Shown one piece after another: positions 17,330 through 26,228 of a DNA stretch of 46,933 nt. The translations under genes were made by a program, and so were the position numbers. The notes below the pieces were generated by a model. That model was not told where the DNA came from, searched no databases, and saw nothing but the letters and a program-made list of their open reading frames with translations. Source of the stretch: a bacterium (GTDB lineage: Bacteria > Myxococcota_A > Bradymonadia > UBA7976 > UBA1532); assembly GCA_030426085.1 (NCBI GenBank), contig JAUHYW010000078.1:1-46933 (forward strand), given 5' to 3'. The first letter of the stretch is position 1; each line of letters begins with the position of its first letter.

Positions 17330-17344
17330 GCAATCTGCGTACCA
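17330..17344 (-). promoter_or_regulatory. Sigma-54 promoter of the YHYH lipoprotein gene
   Basis: Minus-strand TGGTACGCAGATTGC matches the consensus TGGCACG-N4-TTGC with one mismatch (T for C) and exact GG-N10-GC spacing. Transcription would begin near 17318, leaving a leader of about 57 bases to the ATG at 17261. The adjacent gene encodes a sigma-54 activator, and a perfect dyad lies upstream at a typical enhancer distance. Confidence 0.7.
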
Positions 17345-17381
17345 CATGCGCGGAACCCACAACAAAGGCGGAAAGTTACAC

Positions 17382-17404
17382 ACAGGTGCGGATTCTGCAC
17401 CTGT
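17382..17404. promoter_or_regulatory. 8-7-8 inverted repeat, candidate activator enhancer
   Basis: ACAGGTGC and GCACCTGT are perfect 8-base arms around GGATTCT. The 13-base centre TGCGGATTCTGCA is itself a near-palindrome and recurs inverted at 15919-15931 before the activator gene. The dyad lies at about -64 to -86 from the predicted start of the YHYH transcript, and 79 bases before the divergent PH-like gene. Confidence 0.65.
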
Positions 17405-17428
17405 CGGGCGGCGCGGTGTCGCGCCCGC

Positions 17429-17457
17429 TTGACACCGGGCGGCCGTTGGCGTGCAAT
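17429..17457 (+). promoter_or_regulatory. Sigma-70-type promoter of the PH-like protein/glycosidase unit
   Basis: TTGACA (17429-17434, perfect -35) and TGCAAT (17452-17457, four of six -10 matches) are spaced by exactly 17 bases. The predicted start near 17464 is about 19 bases before the ATG at 17483. Confidence 0.6.
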
Positions 17458-17482
17458 CCCCGTCCGCGCTCTGGAGGACGTG

Positions 17483-17863
17483 ATGAAAGTACGCTATCGC
17501 TCGGCCTGGTCCGTCGGCTTCCTGATCCTGGCCACGCTCACCCTGGGCATCGCCGTGGCCAACATCGCGCTGGGCGGGCGGGTGTCGATCCCCGCGCTGA
17601 TCCCGGGCGTGGTCTGCCTCATCGTGGGCATCGCCTATCGTCGGCGGCACTACTTCGAACTGGCCCCGGGCGAGCTGCGGGCCCCCGCGGCGCTGGGGCC
17701 GCTGGTCAAGCGCTACGACTACGACGACCTGTCGCAGCTCGACGTGCGCGACAAGCGGGTGTGGGTCAAGGGTCAGAAGACCGGGCTGAGCCGGATGCTG
17801 GCCGATGCTGACGACTGGCAGGCGTTCGAGCGCCATGTGAAGGCCGCCGAGACCTTCGATTGA
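17483..17863 (+). CDS. Small membrane protein with PH-like domain
   Basis: A 126-aa protein with two adjacent hydrophobic segments (about residues 9-28, SVGFLILATLTLGIAVANIA, and 34-50, SIPALIPGVVCLIVGIA). A cytoplasmic RRRHYFEL junction follows. The 70-residue C-terminal domain has strands FELAPGELRAPA, YDYDDLSQLDV and VWVKGQKTG and an end helix DDWQAFERHVKAA, the usual layout of bacterial PH-like domains. The function is unknown. ATG at 17483 is preceded by GGAGG. Its stop overlaps the TTG start of the next gene (TTGA), so the two are translationally coupled. Confidence 0.8.
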   Translation: MKVRYRSAWSVGFLILATLTLGIAVANIALGGRVSIPALIPGVVCLIVGIAYRRRHYFELAPGELRAPAALGPLVKRYDYDDLSQLDVRDKRVWVKGQKTGLSRMLADADDWQAFERHVKAAETFD

Positions 17864-20160
17864 CGGGGCGGAGGGCGCTGCTGGCGCTGGCGCTGCCGGC
17901 CGCGGCGCTGCTGGGGTGCGGCGAGGGTGAGCCGCCCGCGGTGGACGGCCTCGACGCGACGCCCCCCGACGCCGCGGCCGATGCCGCCGTCGACGGGCCC
18001 CCGGACGCCGCCGCGGGCCCCGATGTCGGCCCCGACGCCGCGCCGCCGCCGCCCGCGCGCTGGCCCGATCCGGGCCCTGCGCCGGCCTTCGACCACCCGC
18101 TCGCCGAGGCCCACCCGGCCGCGTTCGCCCCGAGCCGATGGCACGCCCGCTTCGGCCCGCCCGAGACCCGCCGCGGCCCGAGCTTCCGGGGCGCCTTCGC
18201 GGTCGGTGACGGCCGGGTCTTCGCGCTCGCCGGGCTGGCCGATCCGCCGACGACGCTGCACAACATCGCCGGCCCGACCTATGACCGGGGGGCCGGCTTC
18301 TTCGGCGATCAGGCGGTCTCGCTCGCCGACGGGCCGTTCGAGACGGCGTGGATCGCCCAGAGCCTGTCGGCGCCGATCGTGATGCACCGGGGCTGCCGGG
18401 GCCCGGTCTGCTTGGATGTCATCGATCTGGCGCACGATGGCTGCCTGCTGCGCCACCTGCGGGTGCACGGCGGGGCGGCGACGGTGCGCCTCACGCTGCG
18501 CCCCGACGCCGAGCCGGTGGAGGGCGAGCCGGCCCGCGTCGAGCGGCGCGGGCCCCGGGCGCTGGTGACCCGCCTGCCCGGCGGGGTGGACGACGGGGAC
18601 GGGCTCTCCCGAGCGATGGCCGACGGCGAGCAGGCGCTGGCCTCGGCGTGCGCGGCGGTCGATGGCCTGCACCCCGGGCCGGGTGAGATCGAGGTCGGCG
18701 CCGCGCTCGACGGGCTGGTCTTCGCCGACGACGGGGTCACCGTCGAGCTGCCCGATCCGATGGTGGCCGACTTCATCGCCGGCGTCGCCCGCAACCTGCG
18801 GGTCCAGACCTCGGCCACCGGCGCGGCCTCGCCGATGCACCGCTACACCCGGCTGTGGCTGCGGGACAGCGTCGGCCCGATGCTGGCGTGGCTCGATCTG
18901 GGCCAGCCGGCGCGGGCGGCGGCGCTGCTCGACGCGCTGGACGCCGAGATCCGCCGGGCGGGCGATCTGCGCAACTCGATGCCCGCCGATGGGGATCCGG
19001 CCTCGGCCCCGCCGGCCCCCGACTACGGCGCGCTGCCCCCGCTGAGCGGGCGCACGGGGGCCGAGGGGCCGGGCTATCTGGCGTGGATGCACTGGCTCTA
19101 CTGGCGCCACACCGGCGAGATCGAGCGGGCCCGGGCTGCCCTGCCGCTGCTGCGGCGGGCGCTGCTGGCCCAGGACTTCGGGCCTGGCGACCGGCTGCCG
19201 TTTTCGGGGGACGAGACCTTCCGCATCGCCTTGAACCTCGCGCTGGATCTGCCCTTGGAGCACGCCCACGAGGATCGCTCGTGGTCGGCCAACTCGCTGG
19301 TGCTGTGGCTGGGCATCGCGCCGAAGCTGGCCGAGCTGGCCCGGGCCGCGGACGACGCGCCGCTGGCCGAGGCGATCGAGGCTCGCCTGCCGGCGGTCGA
19401 GGCCGCAGCCGCGGGGTTCTGGCGCGAGGACGGCTGCCTGGGCGCGTTGATCGACCGCGAGACCGACGCGCTGTCGGCGCCGTTCGAGGACGTCTCGCTC
19501 AAGCCGACGTGGACCGGCTGGCTGGCCCCCGACGACCCTCGGGCCCGGGCCAACGTCGACTGCCTCGTCGGGCGGCTGGGCCGGGCCCCGGGTGTGATCC
19601 AGAGCCCGCTGGCGCCGGCCTACGGCGGGCTGCCGCTGCTGGCCGGGGGGCGGGGCACGGGTCTCTTCACCGGCATGCAGCCGGCGTATGTGCTCGCGGC
19701 GCTGACCGCGGTCGACCACCCCCACGCGCCGCACGCCTTCGCCGCGCTGGGCGAGGCGCTGCTGCCCGACGGCATGCCCCAGGAGTATCAGGTGCGGGGG
19801 GATGACGGGCCGTTCGGGCTGACCCTGCTCTATGACGCGGGCGGGCGCGACGCCGATCAGACGCCGAAGCTGCGCCCGTGGGAGGCGGGCATCGCGCTGC
19901 ACGCGGTGGTCGAGCACCTGCTCGGCTTCGCGCCCGACGCACCGAACGGGCGGGTGATGCTGGCGCCGAGGCTGCCGCCCGGCTGGGATGGCATGGCGTG
20001 GCGCGGGCTGCGGGTGGGTGCGACCCGGCTCGACGTGCGGGTCGAGCCGGGGGCGGTCGAGCTGGTGGCCGATGGCATGCTGGATGCCATCGTGCATGGC
20101 ACCTCGGCCCGGCTGCGGCCGGGCGTCGCCGAGACGTTCGACCTCCCCGGCCGGGAATGA
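17860..20160 (+). CDS. Lipoprotein resembling alpha/alpha-barrel glycosidases
   Basis: A 766-aa protein starting with TTG that overlaps the preceding stop (TTGA). This is the only start giving the lipoprotein signal ALLALALPAAALLGC (lipobox LLGC). A Pro/Ala/Asp linker follows to about residue 70. The C-terminal two thirds have repeated helical blocks typical of six-hairpin ((alpha/alpha)6) glycoside hydrolases: YTRLWLRDSVGPMLAWLDLG, GYLAWMHWLYWRHTGEIERA, LPFSGDETFRIALN, WSANSLVLWLGIAP and GLFTGMQPAYVLAAL. Candidate catalytic acids are in RDSVGP and SGDETF. The exact GH family and substrate are not assignable by eye. It ends 52 bp before the signal peptidase gene. Confidence 0.78.
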   Translation: MTGRRALLALALPAAALLGCGEGEPPAVDGLDATPPDAAADAAVDGPPDAAAGPDVGPDAAPPPPARWPDPGPAPAFDHPLAEAHPAAFAPSRWHARFGPPETRRGPSFRGAFAVGDGRVFALAGLADPPTTLHNIAGPTYDRGAGFFGDQAVSLADGPFETAWIAQSLSAPIVMHRGCRGPVCLDVIDLAHDGCLLRHLRVHGGAATVRLTLRPDAEPVEGEPARVERRGPRALVTRLPGGVDDGDGLSRAMADGEQALASACAAVDGLHPGPGEIEVGAALDGLVFADDGVTVELPDPMVADFIAGVARNLRVQTSATGAASPMHRYTRLWLRDSVGPMLAWLDLGQPARAAALLDALDAEIRRAGDLRNSMPADGDPASAPPAPDYGALPPLSGRTGAEGPGYLAWMHWLYWRHTGEIERARAALPLLRRALLAQDFGPGDRLPFSGDETFRIALNLALDLPLEHAHEDRSWSANSLVLWLGIAPKLAELARAADDAPLAEAIEARLPAVEAAAAGFWREDGCLGALIDRETDALSAPFEDVSLKPTWTGWLAPDDPRARANVDCLVGRLGRAPGVIQSPLAPAYGGLPLLAGGRGTGLFTGMQPAYVLAALTAVDHPHAPHAFAALGEALLPDGMPQEYQVRGDDGPFGLTLLYDAGGRDADQTPKLRPWEAGIALHAVVEHLLGFAPDAPNGRVMLAPRLPPGWDGMAWRGLRVGATRLDVRVEPGAVELVADGMLDAIVHGTSARLRPGVAETFDLPGRE

Positions 20161-20212
20161 ACCGCGGGCGGGCGCCTGTTCCGCCGCGCGACTCACGGAT
20201 CGCGAGGCCCGC

Positions 20213-20803
20213 ATGCCCGACCCGACCCGCACCCCCCTCCGCAGCCGCCTGCGGCGCATCTGCCGCGAGGCGGCGCCCACCCTGGCGGCGCTGGTGATCC
20301 TGCTCGCCGCCCGCTCGTCCCTCGCCGACCAGTACATCGTGCCCTCGGGCTCGATGGAGGCCACCCTGCAAGTGGGCGATCACATCCTCGTCGACAAGCG
20401 GGCCTATGGCTGGCGCCTGCCGTTCACCGATCTCGAGCTGCTCGACGGGGACCGGCCCCGGGCGGGCGAGGTGGTGATCTTCGACTCACCGGTCGACGGC
20501 ACCCGGCTGGTCAAGCGGGTCGTCGCCACCGCGGGCGACGTGGTCGCCGTGCGCGGCGGCCGGCTGTGGCGCAACGGGGCGTGGGTCGACGAGCCCTACG
20601 CCGACCTGCGCAGCGGCGGCGGCCCCGATCTGGCGCGGCGCATGGTGCCCCCGGGGCAGATCCTGGTGATGGGCGACCACCGGGGCAACAGCAACGACGG
20701 GCGCATGTTCGGCTACGTGCCGGCCGACACGGTCTACGGGCGGGTGATGGGCGTCTTCTGGCGGGCGGACGGCCCGGCCTGGGCCGAGGTCGAGCCGGAG
20801 TGA
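20213..20803 (+). CDS. lepB: Signal peptidase I
   Basis: A 196-aa type I signal peptidase that removes signal peptides from secreted proteins at the outer face of the inner membrane. One N-terminal membrane segment (about 21-36, APTLAALVILLAA) anchors it. The catalytic Ser47 is in YIVPSGSMEATL and the general-base Lys101 in TRLVKRVVATAGD. Box E is GDHRGNSNDGR, followed by GRVMGVFW. Its length is short but normal for single-anchor enzymes. It does not process lipoproteins (that needs LspA), so its place behind a lipoprotein gene need not imply a dedicated substrate. Confidence 0.96.
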   Translation: MPDPTRTPLRSRLRRICREAAPTLAALVILLAARSSLADQYIVPSGSMEATLQVGDHILVDKRAYGWRLPFTDLELLDGDRPRAGEVVIFDSPVDGTRLVKRVVATAGDVVAVRGGRLWRNGAWVDEPYADLRSGGGPDLARRMVPPGQILVMGDHRGNSNDGRMFGYVPADTVYGRVMGVFWRADGPAWAEVEPE

Positions 20804-20810
20804 GCCGGCG

Positions 20811-21872
20811 TCAGCGGCCGGCCTTCTCGGCCTTCGCTTTCGCCTTCTTCTCCAACGACTTGATGAGCGCCACCCGCTCGAGGTGAGGCGCCGGCAGCCA
20901 CGCCGGGTCGAAGTCCTCTCGGGGGCGGTACCAGGGCTTCTTTGCGAAGTGGGCCTTCAGATCGGCCGATTTGAAGGCATAGCCATACGCCGCATAGATG
21001 GTGTTGCGCATCACCCGGAGCTGCGCCGCGTCCCACATCCCGACCTCGCCGGGCTCCATGTAGACCACGTCGGTGGCGGCCTCCATGCGGGCCATCATCT
21101 TCTTCGGCTCGCAGAACGACACCGCCAGATCGTGCTTCGGCTCGACACTCTCCAGGCGCCACTTCAGCGTCTGGCCGCCGTTCGGGTTCGCGGTCACCGC
21201 CGCCTTGGGGCGGCCTTCGGTGCCTTTGATCCAGTGCTCGTTGTAGCCCGGGTCGCCGTCGAAGTCGGCGTGGGTCTTCACCGTGATGTCGAGGCTGCGC
21301 AGCGATCCCTTCCACAGCGCGCCCGTCTGCAGGATGTAATACAGGTCGGAGCACCACGGCGAGGTGATCGCGGTGGCGTGGCGATAGGTGTGGCGCACGG
21401 TGCGGGTCTGCTCGGGGCCGAACGCCACCGGGAAGGTGTGCACCCGGCCGTACTCCAGATCCGCCAGCGGGCCCTTGCCCGGCTCGGCGGTCTTCACGGT
21501 GACCTTCGGGCCCGGCTCGCCGTCGATCTGCACCCGGAAGTCGCTGATGGTCCAGCCGGCGCAGGGGGTGCCCTCGGGCTGATCCATGGTGTCGGGGGTC
21601 GCCTCGCACCACTCGGGGAAGCCCATCTGCACCGTCACCGGGGCTTTGGTCGTATTGCGGAAGGTGTAGGTGACGGTGACCTTCCAGTGCGCCACGTAGT
21701 AGCCGACCGTCGGGCCGCCCTGCTCGATCTCGAGCACCTCGGTGTCGAGGGCGATGGCGTCGTCCTTCACCGGGAAGACGGTCGATCCCTGGCCGAAGAA
21801 GGCGCCGTCGTTGGCCAGGGCCGGGGTGGGGGCGAGGAGTGCGAGGGCGAGCAGGGGCGGGAGGCGGCGCAT
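20811..21872 (-). CDS. Secreted DUF4424/YARHG-domain protein
   Basis: A 353-aa exported protein with a classical signal peptide (LLALALLAPTPALAND, cleavage after ALA). The body has DUF4424-like beta blocks (NDGAFFGQGSTVFPVKDDAI, WKVTVTYTFRNTTKAPVTVQ, MGFPEW). A C-terminal YARHG-type segment reads MRNTIYAAYGYAFKSADLKA followed by HFAKKPWYRP. The tail is Lys-rich. YARHG domains occur in extracellular proteins and are of unknown function. RBS GAGGA precedes ATG. It is the last gene of a probable three-gene unit with the collagen-like/RCC1 gene (49-bp gap). Confidence 0.88.
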   Translation of the reverse strand: MRRLPPLLALALLAPTPALANDGAFFGQGSTVFPVKDDAIALDTEVLEIEQGGPTVGYYVAHWKVTVTYTFRNTTKAPVTVQMGFPEWCEATPDTMDQPEGTPCAGWTISDFRVQIDGEPGPKVTVKTAEPGKGPLADLEYGRVHTFPVAFGPEQTRTVRHTYRHATAITSPWCSDLYYILQTGALWKGSLRSLDITVKTHADFDGDPGYNEHWIKGTEGRPKAAVTANPNGGQTLKWRLESVEPKHDLAVSFCEPKKMMARMEAATDVVYMEPGEVGMWDAAQLRVMRNTIYAAYGYAFKSADLKAHFAKKPWYRPREDFDPAWLPAPHLERVALIKSLEKKAKAKAEKAGR

Positions 21873-21921
21873 GGGGTGTCCTCGGGCTGTGGCCCGCAGA
21901 GCATACCCCGGGCGCCCGGGA

Positions 21922-24093
21922 TCAGGGGACTTCGAGGCGCCCGCCGTTGTCCTCGCCCCAGCAGACCGCCTCGTCGTCCGCGTAGACCGCGCACGCGTGG
22001 TAGCGGCCCAGCGAGAAGCCGGCCAGCGGGCGGTCGGCGATGGGGCGGGTCAGGCTGTTCCAGCAGCGGATCGTGCCGTCGGCCCGCATCGCGCAGCCGT
22101 AGTCTTCGCTGCCGTTGTTGCGCACCTCGACGGCGGTGTAGGTGCCGGCCGGGATGCGGTCGAAGAGGTCGGCGGCCGGCTCGCCCCAGCAGAGGAGGCG
22201 GCTGTCGTCGGCCCGGATGCCGCAGGCGGTGTTGAAGCCCAGGGCGACGTCGGTGAGCGGCACGTCGAGCGGCGGCTCGTCGACCTCGCCGCCCCGGTCG
22301 GATCCCCAGCAGGCCACCAGCCCGGTGTCCCGCAGCGCGCAGGCGTCGTCCCAGCCCAGCGTCACGTCGACGAACACCCCTTCGGGCGGGTCGAGGCGCC
22401 CGATCACCCCCCAGCAGCTCAGCGAGCCGTCGGCCCGGATGCCGCAGCCCGAGTCGTCCCCCGCCTCGACCTGCACATAGGGGCCGGCGGGGGGATCTTC
22501 GAAGGCGCGGGGGTCGTAGCCGCCCCAGCAGACCGCCTCGCCGTCGTCGCGCAGCGCGCAGGCATAGGTGTCGTAGAGCGAGACGGTCACGTAGCGCCCG
22601 ACCGGCGGGATGCGCACGTTGTCGGTGCCGTAGCCCCAGCAGCGCAGCAGGCCGTTGTCCCGCACGCCGCACGAGGTGTCCCGGCCGGCGGTGACGTCGA
22701 GCCAGCGGGAGATGGTGCCCTCGCCGCCGTCGGGCACGCCGCCGCCCTGGGCCCCGAAGAAGTCGGCGACGCCGTCCCCGTCGGCGTCGGCCGGCGCCGA
22801 TCCGGCCACGGTGTGATCGGTGCCCGCGGCGACCTCGATCCAGTCCTCGAAGCCGTCGCCGTCGGTGTCCCGGGTCAGATCCTGGGGATCGGCGGGCAGA
22901 CCCTGGGGCCCGGCCGGGCCTTGCAGGCCGCGGGGGCCCTGGGGTCCGATGTCGCCCTGCGGACCGGCGGGCCCGCGCTCGCCCTGAGCGCCGGCCGGGC
23001 CGGGTTCGCCCTGGGGGCCGGCGGTGCCCGCGATGCCTTGCGGACCCTGGGGGCCGGCCGGGCCGGCGTCACCCGCGGGGCCGGCCGCGCCGGCGGGGCC
23101 CTGGGGGCCGACGGGGCCCTCGGGGCCGCCCAGATCGGTCCACTCACCGAAGCGGCCGTCGGGCTCGGCGAAGCGCAGGCGGGTGCCTTCCCACTCGTGG
23201 CCCGGCGCGGAGCCGGTGGGCCCCTCGGCGCCCTCCGGGCCCGGCTCGCCCTGGGGGCCGACCGGTCCGGCGGGTCCGGCCGCGCCCTGAGCGCCGGCGG
23301 GGCCCGCCTCACCCTGGGGGCCGCGGGGGCCCTGGGGCCCCTCGTCGCCGGCCGGGCCGCGGGGGCCGACCTCGCCCTGGGCGCCGCTGTCGCCTTGCAA
23401 GCCGCGGGGGCCCTGGGGCCCTTCTTCGCCGGCCGGGCCGCGGGGGCCGATCTCGCCCTGGGTGCCGGCCGGTCCGGCCACGCCCGCCGGGCCGGCTTCA
23501 CCCTGGGGGCCGGCGGGGCCGGGATCACCGGGCGGGCCCTGGGGCCCGGCGACGCCCTGGGGGCCTTCGGGGCCGACCTCGCCTTGGGGGCCGATCGCGC
23601 CGAAGCCGTCGGTGGGCCCCACCCAGCGGCCCTCGCCGTCGATCACCGCCCGCTCGCCGATGCTGACCGCCGCCGGGTGGATGTGCCGCCCCCGCACGTC
23701 GTCGGCGTGCCCCGCCCGGGCCGCCCACTGGGCCCGCAGCGTCGCCCCGACCGCCATGCGCGGCTCGAACTCGTCGTCGCCTTCGATCTGCACCCCGAGC
23801 CACAGCCCGGTCTGCGTGGGCAGCTCGGGCATCGGCGTCCGGCGGCCGATGACCGCGGTGAAGACGCCGTCGACCACGTCGACCGCCTCGATGCGCTCGA
23901 CCCACTCGGCGTCGCCGCCCTCGGCTGCGGTGTACAGGCGGAACGTCATCGCCCGGGTGCCGTCGAGCGGGGCCCCGGCGAGGTCGGTGACGGTGCCCTG
24001 GTAGACCAGGGTGATCGGCGGATCCTGGGCGGCGGCCGGCGCGGCGAGCATCGCCAGGGCGATCAGGATCGGCAGGGCGCGGCGAGCGGGCAT
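21922..24093 (-). CDS. Secreted collagen-like protein with C-terminal RCC1-type propeller
   Basis: A 723-aa exported protein (signal peptide ending PAAAQD). Residues about 20-160 form a beta domain ([19 protein letters not shown]). Residues about 161-400 are Gly-X-Y collagen repeats ([13 protein letters not shown]), broken once at about 290-320 by [20 protein letters not shown], a type of insert also found in collagen-like tail proteins. TSP3-like segments follow ([20 protein letters not shown]). The last ~250 residues contain seven RCC1-like repeats, each with a C-x-R-x-D-G...CWG pattern. Proline at X and Q/A/E at Y suggest a stable triple helix, so the protein may be a trimer displaying three propellers. 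That assembly is inference. Confidence 0.92.
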   Translation of the reverse strand: MPARRALPILIALAMLAAPAAAQDPPITLVYQGTVTDLAGAPLDGTRAMTFRLYTAAEGGDAEWVERIEAVDVVDGVFTAVIGRRTPMPELPTQTGLWLGVQIEGDDEFEPRMAVGATLRAQWAARAGHADDVRGRHIHPAAVSIGERAVIDGEGRWVGPTDGFGAIGPQGEVGPEGPQGVAGPQGPPGDPGPAGPQGEAGPAGVAGPAGTQGEIGPRGPAGEEGPQGPRGLQGDSGAQGEVGPRGPAGDEGPQGPRGPQGEAGPAGAQGAAGPAGPVGPQGEPGPEGAEGPTGSAPGHEWEGTRLRFAEPDGRFGEWTDLGGPEGPVGPQGPAGAAGPAGDAGPAGPQGPQGIAGTAGPQGEPGPAGAQGERGPAGPQGDIGPQGPRGLQGPAGPQGLPADPQDLTRDTDGDGFEDWIEVAAGTDHTVAGSAPADADGDGVADFFGAQGGGVPDGGEGTISRWLDVTAGRDTSCGVRDNGLLRCWGYGTDNVRIPPVGRYVTVSLYDTYACALRDDGEAVCWGGYDPRAFEDPPAGPYVQVEAGDDSGCGIRADGSLSCWGVIGRLDPPEGVFVDVTLGWDDACALRDTGLVACWGSDRGGEVDEPPLDVPLTDVALGFNTACGIRADDSRLLCWGEPAADLFDRIPAGTYTAVEVRNNGSEDYGCAMRADGTIRCWNSLTRPIADRPLAGFSLGRYHACAVYADDEAVCWGEDNGGRLEVP

Positions 24094-24132
24094 CGGGTGT
24101 TCTCCGGGGGTCTCTTGGATGGCGGCGCGGGT

Positions 24133-24597
24133 TCAGGGGCTCAGGCGGCCCCGCAGGCGCAGATTCTCGGTGCGGCTGTCGACGGCCCCGCCCCGCCCGG
24201 CGCCGTCCAGGTCGCCGTCGGGGCTCATCGCGTGGCCGCCGAAGAGGATCATCTGACCCCGCAGCTCGTGGTCGAACTGCTGGGGCCGGGGGTCGCAGGG
24301 GTCGCCGACCCCGTCCCCGTCGGTGTCGGTCTGATCGGGGTTGTGGCCCCCGGGGCAGTTGTCGCGGTCGTCGGGCACCCCGTCTTCGTCCCGGTCGGGC
24401 AGCGCGGCGTCGGGGCCCGGGCGGGCCATGTCGCCGGGGGCTGCGTCTCCGGGGGCCATGTCGGGCGCGGCGTCAGGGCCGGCGTCGACCGGCGGTCGGG
24501 CGCCGTCGCCGCCGCCGCCGCCGGTGGGGGCGTTGCCCTCGTCACAGCCGAAGGCGCCGGCGAGCAGGGCGAGCGCGATGATGAGCCACGGGCGCAT
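24133..24597 (-). CDS. Small TSP3-repeat lipoprotein
   Basis: A 154-aa lipoprotein (MRPWLIIALALLAGAFGCDE, lipobox AFGC) with a Gly/Asp/Ala/Pro linker. A thrombospondin type-3 calcium-binding stretch follows: DRDEDGVPDDRDNCP and DQTDTDGDGVGDPCD, both with the DxDxDG pattern. The last 50 residues (ILFGGHAMSPDGDLDGAG) are unassigned. The start at 24597 is supported by GAGG and the signal peptide; the frame open further upstream is rejected. It is 39 bp upstream of the collagen-like/RCC1 gene and probably the first gene of that unit. Confidence 0.85.
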   Translation of the reverse strand: MRPWLIIALALLAGAFGCDEGNAPTGGGGGDGARPPVDAGPDAAPDMAPGDAAPGDMARPGPDAALPDRDEDGVPDDRDNCPGGHNPDQTDTDGDGVGDPCDPRPQQFDHELRGQMILFGGHAMSPDGDLDGAGRGGAVDSRTENLRLRGRLSP

Positions 24598-24746
24598 GGG
24601 GACCTCGGCGGGGGTCGGTCGAGCAGCGGCGCACCCTACCAGCCCCGACGCCGCGCGATCTACCGTCGACGCCACTCACCCGCCGCGGTTGCGCTGGGGG
24701 CGACCCGCGGGTAGAACGGGCGTTCCATCGGACCCGGAGCCTCACC

Positions 24747-26228
24747 GTGTCGCTGCTCATGAGCACCTTCGAGGGCCTCACCGCCGAGGACTTCGACAAC
24801 TACCTGCCGCCCCGTTGGTCGAGCAACCTGCACAACCTGGGGCGCATGAAGACCAAAGCCCGGGTCATGGCGCTGGGCGAGGCGCTCGCCGAGGCGCTCG
24901 GCCGCGAGGGGCTGACCGTCGAGGCGTCGAGCGAGATCCCCAGCGTGTGGAACGGGCGCGAGGTGCGCGACCAGTGGGCCTACCTGCTGCGCGACACCGA
25001 GACCCGCAAGGCGCTGGCCCCGGTCGTCGCGGCCAACCTCGACCTCGCCACCCGCATCAAGGATCCCGCCGAGCACCACCGCCACGCGCTGATGTGCGTG
25101 CGGCTGGATCACGAGCGGCTCGAGGTGGGGCTGCGCATCAACCAGCACGCCACCGTCGATCTGGCCAACCTGCTCGGGCGGGCCGAGGCCGAGCTGGGGC
25201 GGCTGGAGCAGGCGCTGGGCGATCTGCCCGACGACATCACCCTCGACGGCGAGCCGGTGACCGTGGCCGGGCTGAAGAGCGCCGCCCGGGCCGCCCGCGG
25301 CGGCGAGGCCGAGTGGCTGGTCGTCGCCCGCACCTTCGAGCGGGACGGGGCCATCGCCCGGGGCGAGGCGGTGCGCGACGCGGTGAAGGCGACCGCCGCC
25401 GCGCTGAGCCCGCTGTTCCGCTTCGTGCTGTGGACGCCGGAGAACGACCACGTCGGCGCCGGCTCGAAGATCGAGGCGTTCCAGGAGGCCGTCGAGGCTC
25501 GGGAGCAGGCCGAGGAGCAGCGCAAGGCCGCCGCCGAGGTCGCCCGCAGCGCGCGCGAAGAGCAGGCCCGGGCCCGGACCTCGGCCAAGGTCGCCGCCGA
25601 GGAGGCGTGGCGTCGGATGCAGGCCGAGAAGCGGCGCAAGATCGCCGCGGCGAAGGCCGCCGAAGAGGCCGCCGAGAAGGCGAAGCGGGCGGCGGAGGCG
25701 GCCGCGGCGGCGAAGAGGGCGGCCGAGGCGAAGGCCGCCGAAGCGCAGTCCGAGCCGCAGCCCGAGGCCGAGCCGCAGCCTCGAGCCGACGCGCAGCCCG
25801 AAGCCCGGGCGGGCGACGCGGCGTCCGAGGCCGCGCCGTCCACCGCCGCGCCGACGAAGGGCGAGGGCCGGAGCGATCGCCGGCCCGCCCGCCAGAGCGG
25901 GGCCGGTCGACGCGGGGGCCGCCGCTCGGGCGAGTCTCGCCGGGGCGCCGGCAAGGGCAAGCGCGCGGGCAAGCCGGCCGAGAGACGATCCGAGAAGCGC
26001 CCGGGCAAGGCGTCCGGGGGCAAGCCCCGGCGGGGCGCGGCGCCCAAGAGCGCGCCCCGGGCCCAGGCCCACAGCTTCTCCGCTGGCGATCCGTGCCGGC
26101 TCACCCGGGGGCTGTTCGCCGGCAAGCAGGGCGTCGTCAAGGGCCCCGACAAGGCCGGCTACTACAAGGTGAAGGTCGGGCCGCTCGAGGTCAGCGTCAG
26201 CGCCCACGAGCTCGAGCCCATCGAGTGA
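24747..26228 (+). CDS. KOW-motif protein with charged coiled-coil region
   Basis: A 493-aa cytoplasmic protein starting with GTG (GGAG eight bases upstream). Residues 1-245 form a globular domain of unknown family (EGLTAEDFDNYLPPRWSSNL; RFVLWTPENDHVGAGSKIEA). Residues about 245-345 are an Ala/Glu/Lys/Arg coiled coil (EEQRKAAAEVARSAREEQ). A disordered, strongly basic Gly/Arg/Lys stretch (RRGGRRSGESRRGAGKGKR) follows. The C-terminal ~50 residues are a KOW domain (FSAGDPCRLTRGLFAGKQGV), as in ribosomal L24 and NusG. The layout suggests RNA or ribosome binding. The next gene, an rRNA methyltransferase, overlaps it by GTGA. Confidence 0.8.
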   Translation: MSLLMSTFEGLTAEDFDNYLPPRWSSNLHNLGRMKTKARVMALGEALAEALGREGLTVEASSEIPSVWNGREVRDQWAYLLRDTETRKALAPVVAANLDLATRIKDPAEHHRHALMCVRLDHERLEVGLRINQHATVDLANLLGRAEAELGRLEQALGDLPDDITLDGEPVTVAGLKSAARAARGGEAEWLVVARTFERDGAIARGEAVRDAVKATAAALSPLFRFVLWTPENDHVGAGSKIEAFQEAVEAREQAEEQRKAAAEVARSAREEQARARTSAKVAAEEAWRRMQAEKRRKIAAAKAAEEAAEKAKRAAEAAAAAKRAAEAKAAEAQSEPQPEAEPQPRADAQPEARAGDAASEAAPSTAAPTKGEGRSDRRPARQSGAGRRGGRRSGESRRGAGKGKRAGKPAERRSEKRPGKASGGKPRRGAAPKSAPRAQAHSFSAGDPCRLTRGLFAGKQGVVKGPDKAGYYKVKVGPLEVSVSAHELEPIE

